Of a stretch of DNA of 64,000 bases, positions 22,539 through 34,869 are shown piece by piece. The notes below the pieces were generated by a model, which searched no databases, was not told the DNA's origin, and worked only from the letters and a program-made list of their open reading frames with translations. Each line of letters opens with the position of its first letter. Position 1 is the first letter of the stretch. Source of the DNA: Nicotiana tabacum. Lineage: Eukaryota; Streptophyta; Magnoliopsida; Solanales; Solanaceae. The position numbers were made by a program, and so were the translations under genes. The DNA lies in NCBI RefSeq assembly GCF_000715075.1, contig NC_134085.1, positions 139,399,560 to 139,463,559 on the forward strand, in the 5' to 3' direction.

Positions 22539-24598
22539 TCATGAATACATCAATGCTCCTGGTGCCCGCGGGACATCATTCGGTCTCTCCGCGGGCCTAT
22601 ATGCAAGCTCCCTTTGAAGTCGATCCAAGTCGTTCATTATATGTTTAACAAATGTCATTACTGCTGCAAAGAAGGTAGTGCGAGTCATATCCTCACAAAT
22701 CTGGCACTTCATAACGATGTAGTCGGCAATGCTTCTAATTCTCTCTTTTATGGCGCCTTTTTCTTGTAACAAACGCCCAATCTGCTGGGCCTTGGCTTCC
22801 AAAGTTTGCTCAGCCGCATGATTTTTCTCCTGAAGTTGTTGCAAATCTATTTCTAATTGCGCCAATGTTGTATAACAATGTTCCCTTTCAACTTCGAAGT
22901 CTTTTTCCTATTTGGTCATTTTGTTTTCCGTGGTGATGACCCTTTTCTTTAACCCTACGACCTCATCGTCGTACCTTTATCTCAACTGCTTAACCAGGCG
23001 TATTCGTTCCTCAGCGTTTTTAGCCAATTGCTTTCGAGCCTTGGCTTGTTCACTTTCCGCTTTGTTCAAATCAAAACTGTAGTCATTTACTTTCTGCCTC
23101 AGGTTAGCTATGAGTTTTTCATCTCTGTCGCTTCGGGCTGGATTTTCTGTCGCTACTTTCATTTTCTGAATTTGAACTCGAAGGGCCTCATTTTCTTTGG
23201 CTAGCTTTTTCCTTTCTCCTTCATCTTCCGTGACCTGCAAACTATTCTTGAATTGAAGTTCTCTGACTTGCTTTTCCAATTTGCTTATGGTAGCCTTGTA
23301 CTCGTTTTCTTTGGTCAGCCAGTACCATTGCATCTGTGCTCCGTCAGTGAATTGTTGAACATGGGGTCTCTTTGCGGGCCTGTTAGGTTCATATTAAACT
23401 CGGGATCTTTTACCATACCAAGCAGTGTAACTGGGCTCCACCTCGCCTCTGGATAGGTCTCGTACTTGAGTGTTAGGCCCTAAGAATCTGCACTGATGCC
23501 AAACCCGACACACTTTTTCTTCTGGGAAGGCCGCTTTTGGCATCAACTCCATAACTTGCTGACTCAAATCTTCATTGTGCGGGATGGTCTGGTATCGGCC
23601 TAACTGACGTAAGACTCTGTGCGGAGCATAAGGCTGGATACTCTGAAGACCCATCAACATCAAAAAACACACCTCGGCTGACATATAGATTACTTCGTCG
23701 ACTGAAAGCCAACCAAATGTCCATTCGATCTTATTTATGGTCAAAAATCTCAGATGAGCATGCCATGCTTCCGTACCATCTGGAAACTCATAACCATCTA
23801 CTCGCTTTTCATGTTTTTCAATGCACTCGAGGCCAGTCATACCGCAATTCAAGTATCTGGGACGGTGGCAAAGGTGTTCCTCCATCCATATTTGTAACAA
23901 CATATTGCACCCTTTAAAGAACTTTGCTCCTTCTTGACAATGAGTGAGAGCTCGGTAAATTTCTGCCAAGATCAATGGCACTATAGTCTCATTTGCCTTT
24001 TTCATCATAAAGTCAGCTATCCCTACTAACCCATCTCTATGTTCCCGACTTTTCTCGGGCAAACCAAAATACCCAGGAACGCCACTATGAAAGCTAATCC
24101 TCTCCGAGCTTCCTACTTGTCTTGATTCCCAGCATGAGTAAGACCAGTATCTGGTGTTTTGAAGCCACGGGGATTCCCGTATCGTCGGTACAGAAAGTAG
24201 AAGATACAAAATCCTTTGGCCAAATTTCCATCTCGGATGTCCCGACTGATGCTTAACAAGTCCAAAAATTTGTGAGGGGTCACTACTCTTGGTGCTATCG
24301 GGTACTGACTTCTGAGATTCCCTTCGAACCCAGCATAGCCTGCTATCTCTTCCAGTGTAGGAGTTAACTCGAAATCCGCAAAGTGGAACACATTATGCGC
24401 TGGGTCCCAAAATGGTATCAAGGTCTCAATCACATCTTTTCTGGGATTAACCTTCAAAAGCCCAATAAGACCGCCCAATGCTTTTGTCACAACTTTCCTG
24501 CTGTCGTCCCCCAAACCATGCCACCACATTTGTAGCTCCAAAGGGATCTCTTCGCGGACTGAGAAAGGTTCATTTTGATTTATGCTCATCCTGCACAT
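22539..24598 (-). pseudogene. ORF1 of element C: DUF7745-like domain plus long coiled coil
   Basis: Starts near ATG 24598 or 24589 (MSINQNEPFSV). The first part (IPLELQMWWHGLG, LIGLLKVNPRKDVIETLIPFWDPAHNVFHFADFELTPTLEEIAGY) and the rest to about 23400 resemble the DUF7745 family often seen in Solanaceae retroelements. From 23333 to 22539 it is a charged heptad-like coiled coil (ISKLEKQVRELQFKN, LAKENEALRVQIQKMK, LLQEKGAIKERIR). Breaks: frameshift near 24115, single-base shift with stop near 23394, stop at 22977 and another near 22909. An extra ORF upstream of gag is a described Ogre feature of unknown role. Total would be close to 680 codons. Confidence 0.75.
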
Positions 24599-24933
24599 TT
24601 ATTAAGGTGATTTTATTTAAAAGAAAAATATGAATCATTTTGACTTAAGCGAAAAGACCGTTTTCAAAATTTTCCACAAAACATCCGGCCTTGCCAACAC
24701 GGCCTTTCAGCACTTCGAAAACGAAGATTTTAAGGCTGTGTCGGCTAACCAGTCAAAGCCTTTAAAAGTGACCAAAAGTGGTTGTTCTTGCAAAAACAGC
24801 CTTCTAGCGCCCTTTTTAGGGATGTTCGGCTGTTTCTGACAAGAATGGCATCGCCCTGATTATTTCCAAATTAAAGTAGAATTTTTGGGCTTTTGGGCTA
24901 TTTTCGCAAAAAGGAAGTTGGACTCGATGGGGG

Positions 24934-24979
24934 TTGCCTACGTATCTCACACCCTGTGAGAATCAAACTAGCGTAGTTC
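24934..24979 (-). other. structured module, copy 6 (element C leader, upstream of ORF1 in sense)
   Basis: GTTGCCTACGTATCTCACA, CCC, TGTGAGAATCAAAC, GCGTAGTTCG. Outer arms CTACG/CGTAG and a perfect inner stem CTCACA/TGTGAG with a 3-nt loop. This is the cleanest structured copy. Confidence 0.75.
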
Positions 24980-25744
24980 GGGCAAATAAAACAAACTATT
25001 TTTGAAAACAAAACTCTCTTTTTTTATTATTTCATTGGCAAATAAAACTATTTTTCGAAAATAAAACTTTTTTCTTTTTTTTTTCCTCAAAAATTCGGCA
25101 GAGTTTCGACACTATTTGGACATAGGCTTTTTCATAATAGGCGATTAACTCTCATACTGCTATTTCTCTTACCTCAACTTTTCCCAATATTCATAAGCCG
25201 GTCAGCATGCAAGTCCGAAGCAAATAAATGCACAAGTAGCAAGTAAGATGCATCAGGATGGTCTTTTTTATTTAGGGTGCACTTGTCCTAGACATACCCA
25301 TTCCCTGTGTTGAGTCTCCAAAGTCAAAATGCACATGATGCAAACAAACGTTCCTACTAGGGATCCGGCATGAGGTCTTGTTATACTAGGTTTAAATCCT
25401 AGGGTTTATTGTTCTAGACCTGGCTTACCCGAGCGGACAGCTCGAGCCGAGGGGGGCAGCGTACCGGAAATACAGAAGCTTCGCCGGCTTTGCAACTTGT
25501 CCGAACCTCGTTCTAAATTTGGAATATAACTCTAATAGAAAAGAAGTCACACGAAGTGCACACTTCTTCATGATTTAGAAGACTTAGAGAGAAGAGGGAT
25601 TTCGCAACAATTTATATATAGTTCACAGAATATCAAAGCGGTAAAAGCAATCAATTAGCACATTAGGCCCAAATCATGTAACAAAATCAGATAATGGATA
25701 AAGCCAACTATAACAATTATTCTAAGCTCGAATTCTTGAACCCT
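24980..25744 (-). other. leader region of element C, nothing recognised
   Basis: Between the primer binding site and module 6. AT-rich, with T runs at about 25010-25085 and no conserved frame. It would be the 5' untranslated leader of the genomic RNA and could hold a packaging signal, but none can be pointed to. Confidence 0.6.
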
Positions 25745-25784
25745 GAACCAGAGATTCTAGGTTCGATCCCCAGCAGAGTCGCCA
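25745..25784 (-). other. primer binding site of element C, extended tRNA-Arg match
   Basis: The minus strand opens TGGCGACTCTGCTGGGGA four bases inside the 5' LTR, complementary to the 3' end of plant tRNA-Arg(ACG) with one G-U-tolerated change. On the plus strand the match continues through the T arm (GGTTCGATCCCCAGC) and on to GAACCAGAGATTCT, covering about 40 nt with two differences from the tRNA as I remember it. Ordinary sites are about 18 nt; element A has only that (43655-43672). Confidence 0.85.
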
Positions 25785-25889
25785 GAGCTGTCACACCTCC
25801 TTTTTCTACCTACACCCCCGAGAAGAGAGTATAGAGGAGTTTTTCCACTTTAAGTAACAATCGAAACGGAATTGATTTATTTAAAGATT

Positions 25890-25926
25890 CAGAATTGCCA
25901 CTTGGGAGATTTATGGTGTCCCAAGT
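25890..25926 (-). promoter_or_regulatory. U5 hairpin, C 5' LTR
   Basis: Perfect 8-bp stem ACTTGGGA/TCCCAAGT with 11-nt loop (25900-25926). The adjoining primer-site-like motif has two transitions here (CAGAATTGCCA on the plus strand). Confidence 0.7.
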
Positions 25927-27809
25927 CACCGGTTTAATCCCGAATCGAGGAAACATTTAACTCTGTTTAATAGTCCGCGAACCAGAAATTCGGGTAAGGA
26001 ATTTTGTTAACCCGAGAGAAGGTGTTAGGCATGCTCGAGTTCCATGGTTCTAGCACGGTCGCTCAACTGTTATAATCGGCTTAATTATCTGATTTTAATC
26101 AATTATGAAATTATGTGCAAATTTTAACTTCAAAACCGCTTTTAATTGAATTTTAAAGAAGATTGAACGTTGTTTAAAACATGCCTTTGGATTGCGCCAC
26201 ATGAAATGTACCCGCAATCCTAAACATATTTTATTCAACATTTTAAGATTTGATTTGACTCACATGAAATGCACACACGGGTTTAGGAAGGTAATATTAT
26301 TAAATTACGCGCCTAAAGCAACTAACGCATTTGCAACTTTGCGAGGGCCAGGGAAAATTCGCTAAATGGCATGCCTCGAATTCTAAGGACTAAAATATTA
26401 ACTAAGCAAGGATCATGTGTTTAGATTTTATTTGGCACGGCACCTCAATTTCAATTCTAAAAGGGAATTCAAACTAAATTGTGGAGGGCCATAAACTATT
26501 CATATTGTCTAATATGGAAACCCCCCCCCCAATCTACTCTTAAAAGAATCAAAGTTAATTAAAGAAAAAGCTTCAAAGAATTCAAAGGCCTTTTTTTGCT
26601 AAAGTTTAAACTTCAAACAAAGGAGCCTGGCCCACGAGACAAAACAGATCCCTCACGATACACCATATATGTGATCCATGTTCTTACAACTCTTTACCAA
26701 CTTGGGCCCGGGGTGAGCCCAAAACGGCATCAAAGGTTCCAGATGCATAAAACGAGCCCAAAGAACGGCTTCCTTCTGTTGAGCTAACTCAAGATCAAAT
26801 TTATACACTCATTCATTAGCATAGATACCAAATGCAAAATCTAATCGAAATATATCACTGAATTAACAACTTTACTTTCAAATTTTGATTTATTCAGTGC
26901 AAATGAATATAGTTAAATACTCTGATAGCTAAACATTATGTGCAACCACCATTGAATTGATAACAAAGCCTTCATTCCTACAGCAAACTTGATAATTTTC
27001 ATTTTTTCCTTACATGACCCTCATACTGTCCATTACCTAACAAGTCAAACGCAAATAGTTTTTCTTCAGCATCACTAGAATTCTAATAGAAACCAGCATA
27101 CAAGATTAGAAACTCAACACCACACTCGAACTTACAAGCATATGGACTCATTTCATTAATAAGTAAAAGACAAGAAGGAAAAGCTGAAAGTGGACATAAT
27201 GTATTACATGACCCCTACAACACCCAAATCTAGCATAATGTTAAAAATCCAACTTCAATCTTTACATTACATGGTTGTCAAAGCAAGTAAGATACCAAAC
27301 CCCTATTAAATACAAGAACCCTTTCTTTAGATTCAGAGACTAGAGATTCAGAGGAAGAAAACAGAAAGAGATGAACCAAATAATGAATAACACACTACAG
27401 CCAAGCTCAACAATTCCATTTCCATTTCACCTTTCAAGTCAAGCAATTCACATTATACAGGTTTTAGATCATGTACCTGGAATTTGCAAAAAGAAACAGA
27501 GGTGAGAAGCAATAAACAGCAGCAGCAATATGGCAGGATTCAATACCAAACAGCCCAGTTCAACCAAAAATAATATGAAGCAGTCCAAAACAACTCTCAA
27601 TCGAACAGTACTAAGGCTAATTTCAAAAACCAACTTCCGAAGACCAAATTCCACCCATTCCACACTCAGATAAGTCCAAATTATTTCAAAAATTGAACCA
27701 AATCAAAGATTTCTGAAGAAGTTCAATGAAGCAGTAAAAAGAGCTCAGCCATTTATATTTTCTGTATTTTTTATCTCTTAAAATCTGAATTGAGCCTCAA
27801 GTAACAATG

Positions 27810-27817
27810 CCTTTATA
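27810..27817 (-). promoter_or_regulatory. TATA box, C 5' LTR
   Basis: TATAAAGG on the minus strand. As this is the 5' LTR, it is the box that would drive the full-length transcript. Confidence 0.65.
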
Positions 27818-30800
27818 GGTAAGATACTAGGGCAGCCTCAAAAAGTACAAAATTTGCACTTAAAACCTTCTGAATTTTTCATTTTAGCTTAGAAATCCCT
27901 AGTGTAAACCTCAGAATTTCAAAATAGCCCCCACCCCAGCTTCTAGGAAGCTTCCTAGTTCAGTTATATAAGATTCTCCTACCTATACTACCCATATTAC
28001 CCTTAACAACCCTGTTTATTATCCTTGGGACCCCAAATAGGTCATGGGTCAAAAATGATCCAATGATCAAATCAGACTTGGGCTCGAAAAATTCATTCAA
28101 ACTCTTTAGAATGGTTTATTAAATGAATTCATAACCCAAATGAAATGAACCCAGGTTGAGCAGACTATGGCAAACAACAGGAAAATGACTAAAACAACTT
28201 TCAGAAAACTTAAAACCTAAGCTAAGGGACTAAATTGTCATATAATCCTAATTAAACTAACAGGGCTAAACAAACAAAATGAAATCAGAAATTAATCGTG
28301 CTGTCAACAAAAGAACTAGACAGATCAAACAAAAAGCACAGAACCAACTTGGAACGGAAAACTGAGACGGAACAAAACGGATAGTACTCGATCTCAGCTA
28401 GAAAACTCGTTCAATTTTATTTTAATTAACCGGAGGGAAAGAGAAGAAGAGAAGAGGAAAGAAAGATGAAGGAATCATAAGCGTAAACAAAAGGAAAGAA
28501 AGAAACTCACCAACTCGGGCTCGACCCTTCGACTGACTTTCCGATTTAAACCCCGAATATCGTCAACTACTTGTTCTTTGTCGAATAATGCTATTATGTG
28601 GTAGAACTGGCCTGGAACACTCATAAAAACTGGGAAAACACCGTTGCATGCGCAGCTATAGCTTTAGCTTCTAAGGCTCGAACCTTAGACTTAAGATTCG
28701 AGATGTCCTAGCAAAATTCGAGGGGAACGGAGTGTGGATTTGGTACAAGGGGGTCATGGCGGTTCTATGGTGTCAATTTGGTGGTGAACAGAGGCGGCGC
28801 CACCACCGGAGGAAATGAGGGCGGCGCTAGGGTTTGTGACTTCGACCTCAGATTCGAGGGATTCTGAGTGTGTTCGAATGAAGTTGGTTGTGGATTGGTA
28901 TTGTGGAAGGGATGAGGAGTTTAAGGTGTGAATATGGTGGTCATCGGAGGTGGCGCCGCCGGCTTGGAGCGGTGGATAAAGGGGGCGGCAGGCTAGGGTT
29001 TATTGGTGAGAGTCTTATGGGAGGGCTGAACAGGATGGAATGAAGGGGGGTGGGGCGACGTTTGGACATATAAATATCCTCACCTCCCCAGTTCTGATCC
29101 GTCTGATCAGATCAATTCAACGGTCTAGATGAAAGGAGCTGAAACAACGTCGTTTGGTTGAGGGGGAAAGTCGGACCGGGTTGGACACGGGTTGGGCTGA
29201 TTTGAATGGGTAATTTCGTTTGGGCTGAGAAATTTGGATTGATTTTGGCCCAGATTTAAACCTTCTTATTTTTTTCTTTTTCTTTTTCAATTTCACAATT
29301 CTTTTTTCTTTTTTCCAAAATTAAAATAAATCCTAACTTAATTAATAATAATTTTTAACTAAAGTAACCTACCCAATTAGATTAATCATTCGTCATGGTA
29401 TTTACAATAATTAATTAAATCCTAAATTTAAAGAAAAATTACACAATTCAAAATTAAAAGTAAAAATATAGAATGAATTATTTTTGTGATTTTCATTTTT
29501 ATAAAATAAACTAATTTGCTAATTAATATAAAAATATATAATTAAATCCTAAATGCATATGCAACATATTTTGTTTATTTTTAATGAATTAAATAAAATA
29601 AACGTGCACAGACAAATGCAAATAATTAACAGAAAATGCCACAAAATCCAACAAAATTGCAAACACTGAAAGAAATTATTTTGTTTTGAATTTGTTGGAG
29701 TAATTCATATAGAGCAAAAATCACGTGCTCACACCCCTTAACCCTAAATAATTTTACCTAACCAGCTGCCTTTGAAGCCTTCCCCTCTCTCAAAAATGCT
29801 CTCAAACCTTCTCTAACCCTAGCCATCTCCCATCACGTCTACCTTGAAACCCACCGGGATCCATGGCTTCTCAGGCTATGGGAGTCTTATACCTACCTCC
29901 TATTGCTCTTACACACCTGATCTCCGAAGATTCAAGGCCTGTCCTCGAAGGTTTGCACCCAGACCTCTGCCGATTCAAGGTTCCAGAGTCATCGTCGGCC
30001 TTGCTCCGGCGTACCATGGTGTTTTGAGCCTGGTTCTAACCTCTCTGACTCAGATCGATGACTCTTTCAAAGCCTTTCTCATTTATAGGGTTCTTCTGAA
30101 ACCCTAACCCTTCGAGGTTTCCTCCGATCTCTTTATATCCATTATGTATTTATGCTCTCTTTGAGTTTTCAAACGATCTCCCTAACTTTTCTTTCTAAAA
30201 TTACTTTTCAAAGTCTTTCTTTTACGATTTATGGTTTTCTGAAAATGCTTAAGTGTTTCTCTGACTTTCTTTTCCTTTTATTTTGTGTGTATTTGCCTCT
30301 ACTGTGTTCTATGTTTTCCTTCTACCATGTATGTTCTTCTACTGTGCTTTCTATGTTCCGTTCTTGTATGTTCTTCTGCCGTGCTTTCTATACTATGCTC
30401 TTATATGCTTTTCTACTATGTCCTGCTATTTTCTTCTACTATGTTCTGATATGTTTAGCCTACTATATTCTTCTACCATGTTCTTAAGTGTTCTTACTAT
30501 TTTTCTTCTATTGAACTTTGTTTAAGTTTCTTTTAAAAGGATCTTCTTAAGCATGTTTTTTTCTACTGTTCTTATCAGTCTTTTCTCATTATGTTTCGAA
30601 TTAGTCTCTTTACTTTGTTTGCCTTGAACCCCTCTACTGTATTTACATGCTATTCATGAGTTTTGTTGCTGGAAGAAGCATGTTAGAAGTTTCAGTTCTT
30701 TTCTGAAACCTCTAAACATGTTTCGATTTGACTACTTGCCTCCTCATCTCTGTACTTGATTCAAGGTGGAAACCCTAGAATTTGGGGGTTCTGCCAAGGT

Positions 30801-31417
30801 TTGATTGAACTAGGGTTTTATTTTAGAACCCTTAACTCTTTCAGACTAACTTTGAGTCTCTGAACTGAGTTTGGACATCTTTGTTTTCATACAATGCTAA
30901 ATTTTTGCTAAATTCGTCTACACTGGATTTTTTCTACTGATTTAAACGATAGTCTTCTTTCATGCTCACATGCTCCTTATATATGATGAATTTTCCTCTA
31001 GTAATGGTTATCAAATTTGCAATTAGTGCAAACTTCCTTCTGAATATGGCTTGATTGATTTCTTTCCATTGTTTGCTGATTCTCCCTGTTACTTGGCCTA
31101 AGTTAAAACCCTTTTTCATCTTTTCTGACTCGGTTCATTCATGCAAAATCTTAGACTCTTTTGATTTACTGTTTGTTAATTGATTTGCTTACCTTATTTG
31201 CACAAACCGTGTATTTCAAAACCTTGTCCTTAAATAACTTTTATGTATTTTTGCCCCTAATTATATGTTGTGCACAAAGTGCTTACTCAATTTCTTTCCT
31301 TAAATGGTTTTCACCCGTTTGAATGTGAATCCCTTAATTAAGGGAAGCCTTATGTAATTGATTGACAATCAGTTCCTTAACTATTTTTCTTGCCTTATTT
31401 CTGCCTGATTTTTACAC

Positions 31418-31425
31418 TATAAAAG
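31418..31425 (+). promoter_or_regulatory. TATA box of solo LTR B
   Basis: TATAAAAG on the plus strand at the place of the A-family TATA box. It faces right, opposite to A and C, so a transcript from it would run antisense to element A. Confidence 0.65.
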
Positions 31426-32379
31426 GCATGACCCTCTTCACACACTACAACATCAGAATCCTTCTGAACTCACACTCTCTCATAATAATATTCTCATCTT
31501 GACTGCACTGTGGGCTATTTTACAAGACTTACTGCTTTCCTTTACTTGTTTTCCTGAAAACTGGTATGTCCTGATTTAATTCTTAGCACCACAACAATGT
31601 GTAATCACTGCTTTTGTATCCATGTTCATCTGCTATTTCCGTATATCTCAGCACATAAATTAGCATGTTTATTTCCTTATGTGTGTTTTGTTATGAACCC
31701 CCATTCCTCTATCACCCCTATGTGTTTTGAGTGGTCACTTAAGGCATGGCAATGTAAGTTGTTGTCCATGAGTTAAGTTTGAACCAGTGGGGTCTTGACC
31801 TCTAAGCAAACCGGCCAGAGGGTGTGCCAGAATCTCCGATTGCTGGGTATGCCCTTCAACCCGCTTTTCTGTTGCCTCTTGCAACTTCCCATTCCCCTAT
31901 ACCCTTATGTGTAATGATGTGAGCTGGTTCCCTTTTCCCTTTTCCCCTTTCAGAATCCTACTTCTACACTTGCACTCTCTCTTAGTCCCTAAGTTCTGCC
32001 CCCCTCTTGTGAGCCTTGCCTTGGGACCTCGAGCTCCCTCTGAACTTGGACACCTGAGGGTTGGCCCTTCCACACTGCACTATGGCTCAATCCGTGATAC
32101 ATTTGGGTGTAAGCACTGCCCGGAGTTCATATGAGACTCTTAGGGAACTCTGACACACCCCAAATAGGAGAAAGGCTTTGAAATATGATCTCTTGGAGTT
32201 GATTTACTTCATACTTCAGACAAGAAGTCTGAATCAGGCTCTCTTTGGTTGTACTTTTTAATTTCTGATGTATTTTTCCTTTACTTTACTTTTTCAGGGT
32301 TTTAATAATTTTGTAATAAAACTCTCGTGGCGGTCAGTAAAGAGGGAGGGTATCTATGTATGCAAAAGGGGTAGATAAC

Positions 32380-32740
32380 CTGCCTATAGGAGTTTATGAA
32401 TTTTTGCATTCTCATGTTTATACCATGTCTATAGGAATCTTGCATTAGCGTCTAGATACCATGTATATAAGAATTTCTGCATAGATACCATGTTTATAGG
32501 AATCTTGCATTCTCATGTAGGTACCATGCCTATAGTTTATTTCTGAACTTCTGCATAACATATAGATATCCTGCCTATAGGAATTTCTGAATTTTTGCAC
32601 ATCATGTAGATATCCTGCCTATAGGATCTTTCTGAATCTTGCATATGCATTTCTAATCAAGCAAACATGTTCGTAGGCCTTAAATAATCAACTGCAATTA
32701 GATATCATGTTCATAGGCTTTAAACGAAATTCAGCATTTA
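32380..32740 (+). repeat. CTATAGG-type short repeats in LTR B
   Basis: Units of about 30-45 bp built on ATCCTGCCTATAGGAATTTCTG or close variants recur about eight times, resume after solo LTR D (36846-37110), and match an inverted array in the A LTRs (44680-45350 and 1-140). Confidence 0.75.
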
Positions 32741-32847
32741 GATGTCATTGTCACACCTCCTTTTTTACCTACACCCCCGTAAAGGGGTATATAAGGGAGT
32801 TTTTTCCAATTTAAAGTGACAATCGAAATGGGATTATTTATTAAATT

Positions 32848-32884
32848 CAGAGTCGCCACTTGGGAGATTTATGGTGTCCCAAGT
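32848..32884 (-). promoter_or_regulatory. U5 hairpin, solo LTR D
   Basis: Perfect arms 32858-32865 and 32877-32884 round the conserved 11-nt loop; the primer-site-like motif 32848-32858 is intact. Confidence 0.72.
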
Positions 32885-34862
32885 CACCGATTCAAATCCC
32901 GAATCGAGGAAAGGACTGACTTTGTTTTACAGTCCGCGAACACAGAAATCCGGATAAGGAATTCTGTTAATCCGAGAGAAGGTGTTAGGCATTCCCGAGT
33001 TTCGTGGTTCTAGCACGGTCGCTCAACTATTATAATCGGCTTAATTATCTGATTTTAGAACATTTTGAACCTATGTGCAAATTTTAACTTTAAAACCGCT
33101 TTTATTTAATTTTAAAGAAGATTGAACGTCGTTTAAAAGATGTCTTTGGATCGCGCCACATGAAATGCACCCGCAATCCTAAACATATTTTATTCAACGT
33201 TTTATGATTTTTGAATTGGGTCACATGAAATGCACACCCGAGTTTAGGAAGGTAATATTATTAAAATACGCGCCTAAAACAACTAACGCATTTGCGGCTT
33301 TGCGAGGGCCATGGAAAGTTTGCTAAATGGCACGCCTCAAATTCTACGGATTAAACAAGATTAATTAAATGAAGGCCATGCAACTTAAGATTTTTGTTTG
33401 GGCATGGCACACCTCGGTTCCAATTTTAAAAGAGATTCAAACTAAATTTCGGAGGGCCATAGCTATTTGTGTTTTTAAATATGGCGCACCTTAAGTTCAT
33501 TTAGAGAGTCTAATTAATTATGGCAGAGAAGAAACCCCAGGAGTGCAGCCACTATGCTAAAAGCCCGAACTAAATTTGCTATCAGCAAACAAGCGAGCAA
33601 GGGAACTGGGCCAACGAAATCAAGCAGGCCCAAACGATGCCAAATACGCAATTCTGATTCTGGGCAAGTCTTTTCAGATTCAGGCCCAATATGGGCCCAA
33701 AACCCCGTGAGTCTGAGAATGACGAGCAAAGACTCGACTTCGAGTCCCTGAAGCGCCCAAATTGCGTCCGAAAAGCCATGAAGGAACCAAATTTCAGCAA
33801 GGCAAACTGTAATTCATGAAATTCTTTAAACACAAAATTAACGCTCAACTTTGACAACTAAATGATATGCAACTTCAAATCTCAAAACCTCACATAAACT
33901 CTAAATACTAACATGAGAGTAAACCTCAACAAATCCTGTGAAATTGCCACTAAACAGCCATATGATTTCAACTTGTTAAAAGAAATATGTGACGAACTGT
34001 ACTAGGCTGAGACATTCTCAGAACAAAAAAACCAGATTTGACTTTCATTTGAAATCCCTCAATGAAGCAAATCATCACATGAACAAAAGTGAAAGGTTGA
34101 ACAACAAACTTCTAAAGTTACTAAACTATGCTTAAAACCATAAGAAAACAGGTTTTAAAGACCAAATGGAAGGCAACCAATCAGCTAAGAGCCACAGTCC
34201 TCAATCAATACCCATTAAAATGTCTAACAGCTTTGAATCACTATATTCGAGCAAGCTCAAATCCAAACCTTGAAATGAAATAGAACATTAATGACATGGA
34301 TGACTATATATGGTGAACTAAACTGAAGAACACATGGAGAAATTGTAATGAACTCTAGCATCATTTGACAAAAAATGTAACAATTATCATTTCTCTTCAA
34401 GCTTGGCTACATGACTTTCATCTTTGCATTTCACATGCTACTCAGGGGGTCAGTACATACCTGAATAAAGCAAAAATAGAATCAGAAACCAAAGTTGAGG
34501 TCCAGAAGAAAACAACAGCAGCAATAAACAGCAGGAGCAATAACTCAACAGGAGAAAAAGCAACAGAAACAAGCTCAAACCAACAATAAAACAGTGCTTT
34601 CCAAATAGTAAACCCAAACCAGCTTTAAATTATCCAGAGTTCAACCCATTTTTAGCCCAAAATGCAAAACTATCAAAGGTTCAGTGATTTCAACTAACTA
34701 TTAGGATTAGAATAACCAAAACCTAAGCAGAATTTCAGTAGTTTCTCAGAAATTTCCAGAATTATAAGTTATTTCAGAATTTCTTTAGGGCAGCAGCCGT
34801 TTTGATTTTTCTGGATTTCAGCTCTTAGAAAAAATATCCCCCCTCAAAGGCAAGAAAAGCTA

Positions 34863-34869
34863 CCTTATA
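34863..34869 (-). promoter_or_regulatory. TATA-like box, solo LTR D
   Basis: TATAAGG on the minus strand at the position equivalent to TATAAAGG in element C. Confidence 0.45.

Larger units (their letters stand above)
7206..29733 (-). mobile_element. Element C: Ogre/Tat-like Ty3/gypsy LTR retrotransposon, 22.5 kb, nearly complete
   Basis: Flanked by perfect 5-bp duplications CCCCT (7201-7205 and 29734-29738). LTRs are 7206-11156 and 25789-29733, 3951 and 3945 bp, each TGTCACACC...GTGCTCACA on the plus strand. In sense order it holds LTR, primer binding site, ORF1, gag, protease, G-patch, intron, reverse transcriptase, two RNase H domains, integrase, a repeat-rich 3' region and LTR. Extra ORF1, intron, dual RNase H, giant size and an arginine tRNA primer match Ogre-type Tat elements. 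The LTRs differ at about 6 of 175 aligned bases in one stretch checked by eye, so insertion is fairly recent, yet the coding frames contain many stops. Confidence 0.93.
25789..29733 (-). mobile_element. Element C 5' LTR
   Basis: Counterpart of 7206-11156. Outside is the CCCCT duplication (29734-29738); inside are 4 nt and the primer binding site. The small frames shared by both LTRs (for example 27469-27663) are open in both copies but have no protein-like features. Confidence 0.93.
29739..32748 (+). mobile_element. solo LTR B, segment 2
   Basis: Continues segment 1 after element C and its duplicated CCCCT. It matches the inverted A LTR in order, including TATA box and CTATAGG repeats. It is interrupted at 32748 by solo LTR D. 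Frames here such as 30152-30487 are T-rich and not coding. Confidence 0.88.

Noticed and set aside
14625..24598. endogenous pararetrovirus
   Set aside because: LTRs, tRNA-Arg primer site, target duplications and an integrase identify a Ty3/gypsy retrotransposon; no movement-protein or coat-protein region typical of pararetroviruses is seen.
25745..25784. tRNA gene fragment
   Set aside because: It has a tRNA T arm and CCA, but no 5' half, and lies four bases inside an LTR where a primer binding site belongs.
30152..30525. hydrophobic ORFs in LTR B
   Set aside because: T-rich low-complexity DNA (repeats of TTCTACTATG) gives Phe/Leu/Tyr/Cys-rich frames by chance.
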